A stretch of 25,551 bases of DNA, taken from contig NW_020170407.1 in the NCBI RefSeq assembly GCF_000524195.1, forward strand, positions 29,530 to 55,080, in the 5' to 3' direction. Source of the DNA: Echinococcus granulosus. Taxonomy: Eukaryota > Platyhelminthes > Cestoda > Cyclophyllidea > Taeniidae. The position numbers were made by a program, and so were the translations under genes. Below the pieces are notes generated by a model. That model saw only the letters and a program-made list of their open reading frames with translations. It was not told the DNA's origin and did no database searches. Shown piece after piece: positions 1 through 10,319 of this stretch. Within the stretch, counting starts at the first letter, position 1. Every line of letters starts with the position of its first letter.

Positions 1-1120
1 TGCTCAACAATTGCGTGCGAGGTAGAGTGACTAGTTGGGAAATGAAAGCAGGATGCAAACGGAGCAACTACTTCAGCGTAGTCTCAAGGATCGAGTTACA
101 GCTGACGACACCGCCTTTCCTTCGTTACAACTGTCTCTAAAGCACAAATGCATGAATTAGCAAACACACGAAGAGAGCAAACAAAGCGAATCGGTCCGAA
201 TGGAGGAGACGCAACACTACCGTTACGGAACAGACTAGTCGCGCAGTCTGTTTTCGTCTCCCACCTCAGTGTAATTAACGCAGACGCTTTTGTGACAGTC
301 AGTGCGGAGGGTGCATCCCCATTGGAGAGCACCATTGACAAAGCCCAAAACAACTCGATCCCATGCATGCGTGCAAGAATAACATTTGTGTGGGTTACCG
401 ACACTCTAGTGCATAGGCAATGGAGCTGTAAGGGCAGGGATGTAGTCACTGGTGTGGGAGTGTGGAGTGTTTGCCAAAAAGTGGAAAACTGGGTTATTGT
501 AGTGGTCATGTCGAAGACACGCTGAAGTTATGAGAGAGATTGTGGTAAAGTTGACGTGAGGAGAGTCTGCAGACGAATTAAAGCGAATTGCTGGTTGAAT
601 GAGTGATTGGGTGATGAAATGTCCCTCCTCTTGATTAGACACCGTGAACAATTCACTCAGTCGTTGGTGTTGCACTCATTTCCCAACCACAATAATTACA
701 GAGGCAAATGGTTCGTGTGTTTCTCCACCTGCTTCACCTTCCTCTCCCTCGCACATGCCTCCCAATCCGTAGACGCGTCTTTCCACCCAGTGGAGAAAGC
801 AGAGGTGTAGTGCGAGGAAAAGCGGTGACTGTTTACGCAGTCGCATGTGTGCATGACAAATTGTTGTTTGTAAAGTGGATGTCGGTGATCCGTGTTGTTT
901 CGTGGTGTTTGCTGAAATAAGTGGGAGCACTCATAACAGCATTGAACATGATGGGAACGTGTTGAGTCATAAGTGTGGGCGAAGGAGGAAGGTGAATGTG
1001 GACACAAATGAAGGAAGGTGTGAGGAAGATGGCCGAGTGAAGAACAGGAGGACTCGACCCAATATGACTTCGCTTGACATAGACTGACCTGATTTGACTT
1101 GAGATGGATTAACGTTAAAT

Positions 1121-1172
1121 GAATAGAATGGAATGGATGGAATGGTATGAGTGAAATGGAATGGAAATGAGG
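1121..1172. repeat. Degenerate GGAAT-type simple repeat
   Basis: Several imperfect copies of a GAATG/GGAAT unit occur in a row on the plus strand (for example AATGGAATGGATGGAATGG). It is a short degenerate microsatellite, followed at 1264-1315 by a CA-rich run. No function is implied. Confidence 0.6.
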
Positions 1173-1263
1173 AGACTTGCCTCTCCAGTATGAGCCACGT
1201 GGCAGACCAGACGAGTGTTGATGGGGAAGCGTGCATCCTCCACTCTGAAACAGTAACAAAAAT

Positions 1264-1315
1264 AAACACCCACACTCACCCCCACACACACGCATACACA
1301 TATTCACACACACCA
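1264..1315. repeat. CA-rich low-complexity run
   Basis: The plus strand is almost entirely made of C and A here, with repeated CACAC and ACACA words; a shorter similar run lies at about 1407-1431. It creates the spurious open frames on both strands around it. Confidence 0.6.
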
Positions 1316-1598
1316 TTCATTCGCAGGCGAGTATTACGTGTGGAGGCATGTGTGCATCGGTTCGTTGGGTAAGCAACGACGTGCCGCCTTCCACTTCTAC
1401 TGTGCGTAAACACGCACGCATACACACACCGTCAGTGTGGCCTGGTTTAATTGGTGTGTGTCTAGTCAACGCACCTTTCATCACAATAGACGTGTTAGCA
1501 ATGAGGGCGATCGAGGGTTACTCGGAAATGCCACACGTAGAAGGGAGAATTGAGATGCTTTAAATCACGTGGCAACAATTGAAATCGTGTTGTGACAT

Positions 1599-1650
1599 GA
1601 GATGAGGTGGGGTGAGATGAGGTGAGATGAAGTTAGGTGAAGAGAGGTGA
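1599..1650. repeat. Imperfect GGTGAGATGA tandem repeat
   Basis: The plus strand repeats the unit GGTGAGATGA with small changes about four to five times (GATGAGGTGG, GGTGAGATGA, GGTGAGATGA, AGTTAGGTGA). The region contains no cytosine from 1599 to 1650. Confidence 0.6.
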
Positions 1651-1726
1651 CTACGTGATCTCTTTAGTTATCCGTGTTGTAGAATCGGGACACTGGTTGC
1701 ACTGGTAACAGCTAACTTGTCCATGT

Positions 1727-1742
1727 AGTCGACTAGTCGACT
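1727..1742. repeat. 16-bp perfect palindrome
   Basis: The sequence AGTCGACTAGTCGACT equals its own reverse complement. It contains two SalI-type GTCGAC hexamers flanking a central TA. Whether it is a binding site or chance is unknown. Confidence 0.9.
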
Positions 1743-4700
1743 GACTCTCTTCTGCTACCGCTGGCCACCTATAACGCCGTGTGTAGTGGTGAGGTGTGTC
1801 CAAGTTGTAATGCAATAGAGGACAGACGAAGAAGTGGAAAATGCAGTAGGTAGTTCTTGGTTGATGTAGGCTAACTGTCACACCTGTCCACGAGTCAGCT
1901 TAGCACGTGGTAGGTGGAAGCTGAGAGGTGTGTACAAATGGAGAAGGGGACTGTGTCGTAAAGGAGAGGCGTTTGCACTCCTCAAGTGCCCACTCGTCTC
2001 ACTGCTGGCCTCTATTACTTTCCACTTTAATGTATCAGTGGTGGTTTGGCTCAAAACCAACTGCATATCGCTTTGCAGTTTGGCATAAACGCCACTGAAC
2101 TGGCTGTGCGGAGGTCAAACTAAGCTGTTGTAGGTGAAGGAGAAGCATTCTTTCGCAGTTAGTCGGCACAGAAGAAAGGCGTCTACTGTGAATGAGTGGT
2201 TTGGTGGAGCTACCGACCTTAGACAGCTACACTGCTCACCAGTAATGCAATGTAGTGAGACCCGCTTTGACGGACACGAGAAGCATACCCTGTTTAAAGG
2301 GCGAATTATCGTGTTTTATGGGGAGCTATTAGACCTTAACGCGATGGACGGAGGTCAACCGCTACCAGTGGCTCTATGTGCGGGAACGCAATATATGCAT
2401 TCACTTATTTACCATCCATCGTGTTTTGATTTAGTTGCTGTTCATACAGAAGTCTGGACACACGAAAGGCTGAAAAATGGTAAAGTGAACCGTTGCTATG
2501 CGAATCAAATTTTACCCATTTCGAAGGACTTTTGATTCCCCGACCTTTTTAATAGGTATGGGTTATGTTTCCTCTTGACGGCATGGCTAACGGCTCTGCC
2601 CGTGGTCTTTTTTTGTCTTTTAGGAGGGTTTCACCCTGATGTAATGGATAAGTAACTACAATTAGTGTGTTTTGCATCAAAAGTGTTAAACTCTGCCTTT
2701 CGTTTCGAAGTCGCCATTTCGCATTACCCCATCGGTTATGAGGTGAACAAATTAAGTAAGCAATAAATGAATTGGTGGGTGAAATGGATCAGAAGACACC
2801 AAAAGAAACGTACCTATGTCCTCTTTTTAGTATCTCATCAAAATCCAACTCTCTGTCCTTCCAAGTGTAGTCATAGGCCGCTCCAAACACATCCGTATCA
2901 GGCTACAAAAGCATGAAAAATACGGAAAAAGTTTTTCACACTAGGCTCGGCTGCCAGCACTGTTCGAGAATTGTTGTGAATTGGAACTAGCGAAAGTGTC
3001 GAAGAAGAGGCTTTAAACAAGGTAGGGTCTATAAAACAGGCAGACTGACACGAGGAGCTTTTGGATCACCGCTACTACACAATGAGGCTGCATTCAAATG
3101 TACGGGTCCTTAAATATCATTCTTAATACCTCAAACTCCGCAGTGTTTACGAGTTTGACGGAAAAAAAAGTACTAAAACGTCAAGAGAGAGAACATTTGC
3201 TATGGATGAGGAAAATTGTAGAGATTTGTAAATCTTACAAAAGTAGTAATTGAGGACCAATAAAATTCTTCTGTCCAAAATTTCGTTAGCCAATCACTTT
3301 AAGGTGTAAATGCAAGATGCAAATTCAGCGGATAGGCAAGGTATCACAATGTAAGAAGGCCAAAACCGAATAAAATTGTTATCTTTCCTAACATTACCCC
3401 ACTTTGCTTCATTAGCATACCAAGTTCACCTAATTCAATTGACACTGTAATCGTCCTTAACTTTGAGGAGAAAAACTGAGAAATAAAAATGAAAGTCACT
3501 GATTATGCAGAGAAAGTGGTAATTCGCAGAGGGTTTTGAATAATGTTGGTAGTCAAATGCTACTTATAGCCTTATCAGTAGCATTATCTTGTTAGTGGTA
3601 CGAGCAGAATGACGTGACCTTAATGTGATTCGCTATCAAGTCTTGACCTTCTTGGGGTTATTGGGGAAATTAGAGGCAAATGCAAAAGTGCAGATGCATT
3701 TGGGGACATAAAATCAAGAATCACATGCGGCATCAATTATGTTTAAGCACTGCAGGAGGGGACAAAATCTGTGGAAACCTGTGCTTTTTGAGAGAAGTAA
3801 TTTGGATAAAGCAGTGGGAGAATGCTTCTTGTTTCTTGTTCTTCAGCTTTTGCTACATAAATAGATTAATGGGGCATTACATTAGTAACAGCGCAGATGG
3901 ATACGATAGGGGTATTCAAATCCGAGTTGGAAAAAATTACGGCAACTTTATTTAATGATCCATGCATTTGGAGCATGGGATCTGTGATGACCCACCATCG
4001 AAGGGACGTTATTGGATACACTGACTTAATAGTCGCAGTGATGCGTAAGAGAAGAGGATGAGAATTGAGGGAAAAGGGGGTCGAAAATGCATGATAGGAA
4101 ATTACAGGTCAAATATCACATCCACTTAAAGTGTTCCGAATTAGAAATTACATCAACGGATCACTTTGCAGTAGACTCACCATATCATCCTTGAGGTCGT
4201 TAACTAAAAGTATTTGGCAGCGTTGGCAAGTAAGTAAGGATTGGCTGTGCATAAGAATTGAATAAATCAAGCGACTAATATCTGACTGGTCTGAGAATAT
4301 GAGACGCGCCAGTTCCAGGAGGACCTAATAAGGAAACAGGATAAGAGCACTTTAAGCCCTGTTAGATTTATAAGGACATGATAAGAAAGAAAGTGAGATA
4401 TGGCGGAAAAAACGAATAACTGGTTCATACGTTAGCTGCTCGCATGATTTTAAAAGTAAGGGCTTACTTTCAAAAAGGGTACTTTTATCTTACATCCCCG
4501 CCATAAAGCGGAATGCTATCATGTTGGTAAATCCCAATGCAGTAATAAATGAAAAGGGTTTCCTGCTAGTAGTTATTTTTTTGGCTTGGGTAAAATGTTG
4601 TGGACCAGTTCACTTCAATTCGATTCGGTCTAAACATCGCTTTCCAAGATGACAGGTGACATTCTCGATGACCGTGCCCGTGCGTCCGTGTGTGCGTAGG

Positions 4701-4878
4701 TCGGTACGGGTGGAGGAATGAATGTATCCATGCTGTAGTGTGTGACGATGGAATGGGCTTTTTTTCTCCATTAAAATGCACAATTTCAACTTAATAGAAA
4801 GCAGGGAACTTGAAAGCTGAAGTGTATCTAATCCACACCAAGTGCTCAGTAAAGGTAGCCCATTCGTAGGGTGATTTC

Positions 4879-5004
4879 GAAGAGGGTGAAGAAGAAAAGA
4901 AAGGAGGAATAAGGCTAGGGATAAAAAAGAGAATGAAAAAGGGAGAGGAGGTGGAGGAAGAGAGGGAAAAGGAAGGAAGAAATGAGACGATGGTGAAGAA
5001 GAAC
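4879..5004 (+). repeat. Polypurine tract of about 125 nt
   Basis: The plus strand is nearly all A and G across this interval, with only scattered T or C interruptions. The complementary strand reads as a spurious S/F/P/L-rich open frame. Such tracts can form triplex DNA or act as pyrimidine tracts when transcribed from the minus strand; the probable PDE intron would be transcribed in that direction. Confidence 0.8.
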
Positions 5005-6389
5005 CAATTCTCCGCATCACTTCTCGAATGAGTGACATGTGTTATTTACCCTTCTTTTCTACTACAAGGTCGAGTGATTTCAAAACCTCTTTTCTTTAAT
5101 CCATAGGTCAATGTCACCATTTCTTTCAGCACTTTTATTTGACACCGCATGGCCTTTTAAGTCCCACAAGCTCCCATCGCCATAAAACCGCCCAAGTTTT
5201 TAATCTCTAGAAGGATTAAAGCTATTTTTGAACTGACATGACCCAAAATATCGTTCAAACTGATTAAATTGTTATAAAATGAGGGTAAAACGAGTGCTGT
5301 GACGATTTCCACATTGCAGGAACATTATTGTAACAGGAACACAGCAACCTTGACGGCAAGAGAAAAATTTCCGCAGGACTTTGTTTTTTCTCAAATAAAT
5401 ACACAAAAAAAGTTACACGTATATTTCAGCCTATTTTCTTACCTCCTAACAATAACGACAAAGCAAGGCGAGGTGTTCAAAGGAACATTTCAACCCAATT
5501 GTTTGGCAGACAAGGTGATGGTGCGATAAAATTTATGGATCTATTTCCTTATTCCCCATGGTTATTGTTGCGGCCGAGGGACGTACGAAGCACAGAAGGG
5601 GCAGTGCGTTGTTCCGTATTGTTTAATGGGATTTTAAAGTTCCTACCGACAACCACATAAAATTTCTCCGTCCACCCAGTAAAACTCATGCATCCATTTT
5701 CACTCCAAAGTGGCAGTTATGGAGTCAACTTTTGATGACACCCCAACATACTAAGCAGGCAATTACGCGTAAGGCGTGCTGGAACACAGGCAAGTTCTAA
5801 ATAGAATGGAAAATTTTCAGCAATTTTGTTTCAAAAGAACCTTCGCTACTTATTCCTATCCTGACGCAGAAATAAGTAGTATGTCAATTTCGCAATAATT
5901 AAAGGGAGATTTCAGGGGCTTAAGAACCACTTGTATACCAACAGACGCAGAAGATGGGGTTCGAAGTGGGTTGGTTTGGAAGGAGGCGCATTAAACTGCA
6001 GGAAGACAATGACATTAATGCTGCTAGTGAAAGAGGGTTGTAAATTTTTAACTATGAAAAAATCCGAAGTCATAAACAGACCAGACTACTCGCTTTCAAT
6101 CTTTTCTGCTCATTCACTGCTTCAAGAGCTTGCTTATTCTCTATTTATTTTAAAGGACACAAAAAGGTTGTTTATTAGACGGGGGAGCAAGTTCCGCACC
6201 ATTTGCCCTGGTGATGATTCTTCCTGAACTTTTGTGACATGCGTCCTCTTCAACAGTCCACCTTCGTACCCCTTTAAAAGGTCTAATTCGGGTACCAAGG
6301 AAGTGGCTAGCTGCACATTTGTGCTACTTTTCTAACCTCGATGAGCCCTTAACAAATAGCAAAAAAGTTGACCTACAAAGTAGGCTTAC

Positions 6390-8692
6390 CTGACTACGAC
6401 GTGTTTCCAGTTGACTCCGGAAGAGGATTTGTGCATGATGCAGGCCAATACCACAGAAGTTGGTGTAGGCCTCAAATAGGTTAACATCACGGGTGGAGAA
6501 CACGAGAGAAGTGTGGCCTCCATCCACTTGCTTTTGTTGTTTCTTATTCATGACTTGAGCTACAGCTAGCACATTGCCCTCACCATCCTTTACTGGCATA
6601 CAGATGAGACAGCGTGTATGGAATCCCGTTTTTAAGTCCACCTCTCGATTGAAGCGGGGATCCTGTAACAACAGCGCGAGAGTGGAATGAAGCCTAACAC
6701 TTGTGTGGCTCCAAAGTTACTTCCGCAAAGAAAAAAATTGAGGGCTGCCAGTGTCATAGAGATGGAAAACAACGCACCACGCATGCAACTCACGTGAGTT
6801 TTGGCAATACGCACAACAAAAGAGCTTAATTTTGTAACACAATCCATTAGGTAAGTCTCTATCGAATTTTCTACGCTTTACATGCATGTATTGGAAGTAT
6901 AAGGACCTGACTTTGGCGCTTAGTAATCGCACACAGAGGAGGAAAAGGAAGCAAGGAAGGGAGAAAAAGGGCTCGTCGCGGCCTAGTTAAAAAGATTCTA
7001 TGAGCGTAGTTTTATAAGCCAGTTTTGACGGACGTAATTATGGCCCACGCATAAGTAGACAAGAGGTCGTAAATTAACATCTAAGGAGAAATGTCTCGGT
7101 AAGCACTAACTTTGGCAGTGCAATTAAAAAAAAGTAGGAATCCGAGGAGTGAGTGAGTGACTTAAAAAGCGCGATAAACATCCGTCCCATTTGTCAAAAA
7201 TGACAGACCATGCTTCTCCACGAACCAATCATTTTCCAGGAGGCAATTATTGTCACTAATTTCTAATGACATTTGCTCACTCTACAAGCAGGAGGATGTG
7301 TTCCTTTTTTGGTCTTGAACGGGAAAAATGGCAGGTTTGGCCAGTACTGTTTACCGTTTCGACGATGTCGTGGCCTTGAACAATAGCCAATGCAACCTTC
7401 GAGATGTGACGTCAAACCCCATTTATGGGTAGCGATCGTTAGTGGCTTAAATACACCAAAAAACTATTCCTTTTACTTGGAAAAAGGAATGCGCCTCTTG
7501 TGGGCGAAAGAGGGAGTAAAACTAGCACTATTCGGGGGGGAGTAGTATAAAAAAGCCACTAGAAACAATCACTACCCATTAAAAGTACGATATTTTATAA
7601 AGTCCGCTTTAAAATGCACTTATATGGCAGAAGTGGAGGAATTACGGACAACCATAAGTTAGGTGGATTACATACTTCTACATTTATCAAATTCCAAATT
7701 TCCCAAAGCCGTTTTAACACTGGGACCATGAACTACGGAGCTAGACATAATTTCATCATTGTTTCATTTTAATATGTTTATGAAAAAAGTGCCAATTTAG
7801 ATATAGTGGAATAATTCCAAAATTCTAAACTTACTTCGTAAACATTTGAGATATTTACGGCTTCGCCTGTCTGTGCTACCCAACCAACAATTCCAACACC
7901 AAAAGGTAGAGAGATGGTTTTTGACTCAGATTTATGAAGAGCTTCAGCTAGTGTGCATTTTGCGGTCACATCAAACAATCTGCTGACGAGGAATCGGTCG
8001 CCTGTTGAAGAATTTACTTCCACTATAAATAAAGAGGCTCGATCAGCATTCAAAAGAAGACAAGCGTTTCTTAGGATTTTGAAACAAAGAGACGACAAAT
8101 CCGAATCGCTCCAGATATCCAAGACTAGTTCTTTCATAACTTTATTGGAGTAAAATTCCTTAAAGCTATCAGAGAGGGCCTTTAGTCCCTCAGGTTTTTC
8201 TTCCTGATCGCAACTGATGTTCGAGGGCAAACCAGACGTTTCAGTTGACACTGTTTTGGATGGCATCTGATTCATGCACTCGTTCCTAGAAGAAGCACAA
8301 CCAATCGACATAGATGCAAGAAATGACTGACATCCATCATTTCCAGTCGCTAATATTGGATGAAATGCCAGTGGCTCGAATTCACTACTGCTAATCTTGC
8401 GAATCGGCATTTCTTCATTTTTTGATTGGGATGCAACAAGTGAATTCATCCGTGAGAAGGCGTACTGGGAAGGGTACAAACTCTTTGATTTTTTAAAAGC
8501 TGAGGCGCGAAGTAAATCCTCAACGACACTTTGGGAAGCATGTGAGTAAATATAATTTCGAAGCGTATTTGTATTATCATCTAACCAGGCAAAAAAAGCA
8601 TCCTCAGTATTTTCAAAATTTTCGAATGCTTTTGGTCTGCAAAAGGGGCAGTTCCCACCCGTATCACCATCAGACATGTCCGAGTACTCCAT
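6390..8692 (-). CDS. PDE5/6/11-type cyclic nucleotide phosphodiesterase, N-terminal exons (partial)
   Basis: Members of this family hydrolyse cGMP (PDE11 also cAMP) and are regulated by GAF domains. Two exons are visible: 8692-7835 (286 codons) and 6662-6390 (91 codons), both joined in phase 0 across an intron of 1172 nt (GTAAGT donor, TTACAG acceptor). The ATG at 8692 is directly preceded by in-frame TGA and TAG codons. Visible protein, 377 residues: a Cys-rich start (CPFC), a WLDDN segment near residue 36 resembling the PDE5/PDE11 N-terminal WLDDH, an RKISSSEF site at 98-105, and a GAF-A domain from about 190 to 375. GAF-A landmarks are NADRASLFIVE, RFLVSRLFDV, the exon-junction motif VYE|DPRFNREVD, ICMPVKD, VAQVMNKK and FCGIGLHHAQ. 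The second exon ends at GTAAGC; GAF-B and the catalytic domain are not in view. I cannot choose between PDE5 and PDE11; the RKIS site favours PDE5. Confidence 0.9.
6663..7834 (-). other. First coding intron of the phosphodiesterase gene
   Basis: Intron of 1172 nt between the two PDE exons. It begins GTAAGT and ends TTACAG on the minus strand, and it splits the GAF-A domain in phase 0 between the Glu and Asp of the VYEDPRF motif. I see no gene or other coding exon inside it. Confidence 0.85.
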
Positions 8693-10319
8693 CTATCACG
8701 AGTGCAAATGCGGAGGGCACATCTTCGTACAGGTGTGATACTTTACCAAGGACGAAATTTATCAATATAAACAAGCTCATAAGGAAAGCAAAATGGAATG
8801 TTCCCTTACATATAGTAAATAAATACTTTGATTAGCAGAGTCCAAAAACACTGATAAAAATTTGTGGTGCTAAAATAGAAGCAATGATGTTTCTAGTATG
8901 GTCACAGTCAATTTCGAGGCAGATAAGCATCACAAGTAGAGCAGAAATCTAAGATGCGTGCATACTAGCACAGTAGGAAAATGAGTTTTATCAAAAGCAG
9001 TTTAGCTTGGTATAATATGGCCAACCAAGCACTTGTTTTCTTTTCGTAATGACCAGTAATCTAATAGCTTTCCACCCTGTTTTTTGTGCTTTTTAAGTAC
9101 CCTTCTTAACAAAAATATAAACAGAATGACAAAATGCATAGGTGGAATCACAATTAATTCACAGTTAATATTTTTTGTTAATAATTCTATGAGAGCCACG
9201 GGATAGGGACAATTTACGCCTTACTTCTCGTTCTAAATGAAGTTTTGCAACACTTCTATACACAAACTTTAACGTCATATATAAGGGTACTTTAGATTGT
9301 CAAAGACCAGTTTAAGAACCTTTGTTAGTCTTACTTCAGAACTGAGTCAGATACTCCCGCTTATCCATGCTGATCAAAAGCAAAAGTTGACCCACGCCTG
9401 GATACCGTGGAGCAACGGTGAGCAGCATAAAGTTCTAGCACTGTGAGGGGAATTAATCCTCTAAGAAATGTGCAGATATTTGGAATTATGTGGCATTGCA
9501 GTGGGGTGTTCGCGGATGCTCTAAAGGTAATTTTTGCGATGATCAACCAGACTTTAATGAATATTTTGAAGCATAATTTTGTCATAGTGCAAGAATAGGC
9601 GTTGGTTTTACGATTATTAATTTCTATGCATTATTGGCTCAGGTCTATTTGAATTGCTATTTTTTTTTTACTTCCAGTGTAGGTTTACGACCATGTCCTA
9701 GTTTAGTTCTGCGTCGAGTGAATTGCGGAGAAATTGTTACAAGTTCGAGCTCCTCGTTTGATACACAAATTGGATTATGATTTGCAGCGTTTGTGTTCCT
9801 AAAGTCTTCATTGATCACCGAAAGTTTCTAAATAGATTCTACAAACTTTGGAAAATAATGATCATAAAGATAATAACCCAATTTCCTCAAGCATTTTTTC
9901 ACAGCGTCACAAAAAAACATTTTACTTGAGACTCCAAGAGGATCGCCAAAGTGCACATGAAAAGTGAGATTTATCTCCCCTTCAGTGTTCACAATCACAA
10001 GCTCAGTCAGGCAGAGCCTAATTTTAACCGCTAGATCAGCGATAACGCAAGGGCGGGTGAGGTTTTAATGTGGCCTTTGATATCAGTTGCTGGAATGGGA
10101 GCCAGCCTATGGCCTGGAGGGGCTAAATTACCCAATGGACCAATCATCTTGACACCACAAATGACTGCCAATCACAGGCAAGCTACTACTGGGACGGACA
10201 ATCTAGAAATCTCATGCTCACTTTTTTAACAGACAAAGGCCAGCTTTAAAGCGACTGCTAGGTGAGCTTTACGCAGCTTTGCATTTCTCATTCTACTATG
10301 TTGTAGATAAAGGGACACA
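8693..10319. other. Divergent intergenic region between PDE and FBXL16 genes
   Basis: The PDE gene leaves to the left and the FBXL16-like gene to the right, so this 1.6 kb should contain both upstream regions and any 5' non-coding exons. It is AT-rich with no open frame of note. An AG lies directly before the PDE ATG (TGATAG) and another 14 nt before the FBXL16 ATG (TTGTAG), so either start could sit in an exon preceded by a splice (cis or spliced leader). No TATA box or known element could be assigned with confidence. Confidence 0.5.

Larger units (their letters stand above)
1..6389. other. Long stretch with no supported exon; probable intron of the phosphodiesterase gene
   Basis: I see no exon I can defend here. 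The longest open frames are about 125-140 codons (both strands around 96-525, plus strand 2134-2535, minus strand 4610-5038); they match no family I know and overlap low-complexity DNA, so I treat them as chance. The phosphodiesterase exon ending at 6390 on the minus strand finishes at a good GTAAGC donor, so transcription of that gene should continue leftward through this stretch. I looked for later PDE exons (GAF-B, metal-binding HD motifs) and found none, but a short exon could have been missed. Notable sequence: GGAAT-like and GGTGAGATGA-like repeats, CA-rich DNA, a 16-bp palindrome and a polypurine tract, listed separately. Confidence 0.55.

Noticed and set aside
96..525. Overlapping open frames of 137 and 125 codons on opposite strands at the left edge
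   Set aside because: Neither translation resembles a known family, and they mirror each other in stop-poor, GC-richer DNA. Without splice or homology support they are best seen as chance.
2134..2535. Plus-strand open frame of 133 codons
   Set aside because: It has no recognisable domain, no upstream or downstream exon partners and sits in a probable intron. It is the best of the orphan frames but not enough for a gene call.
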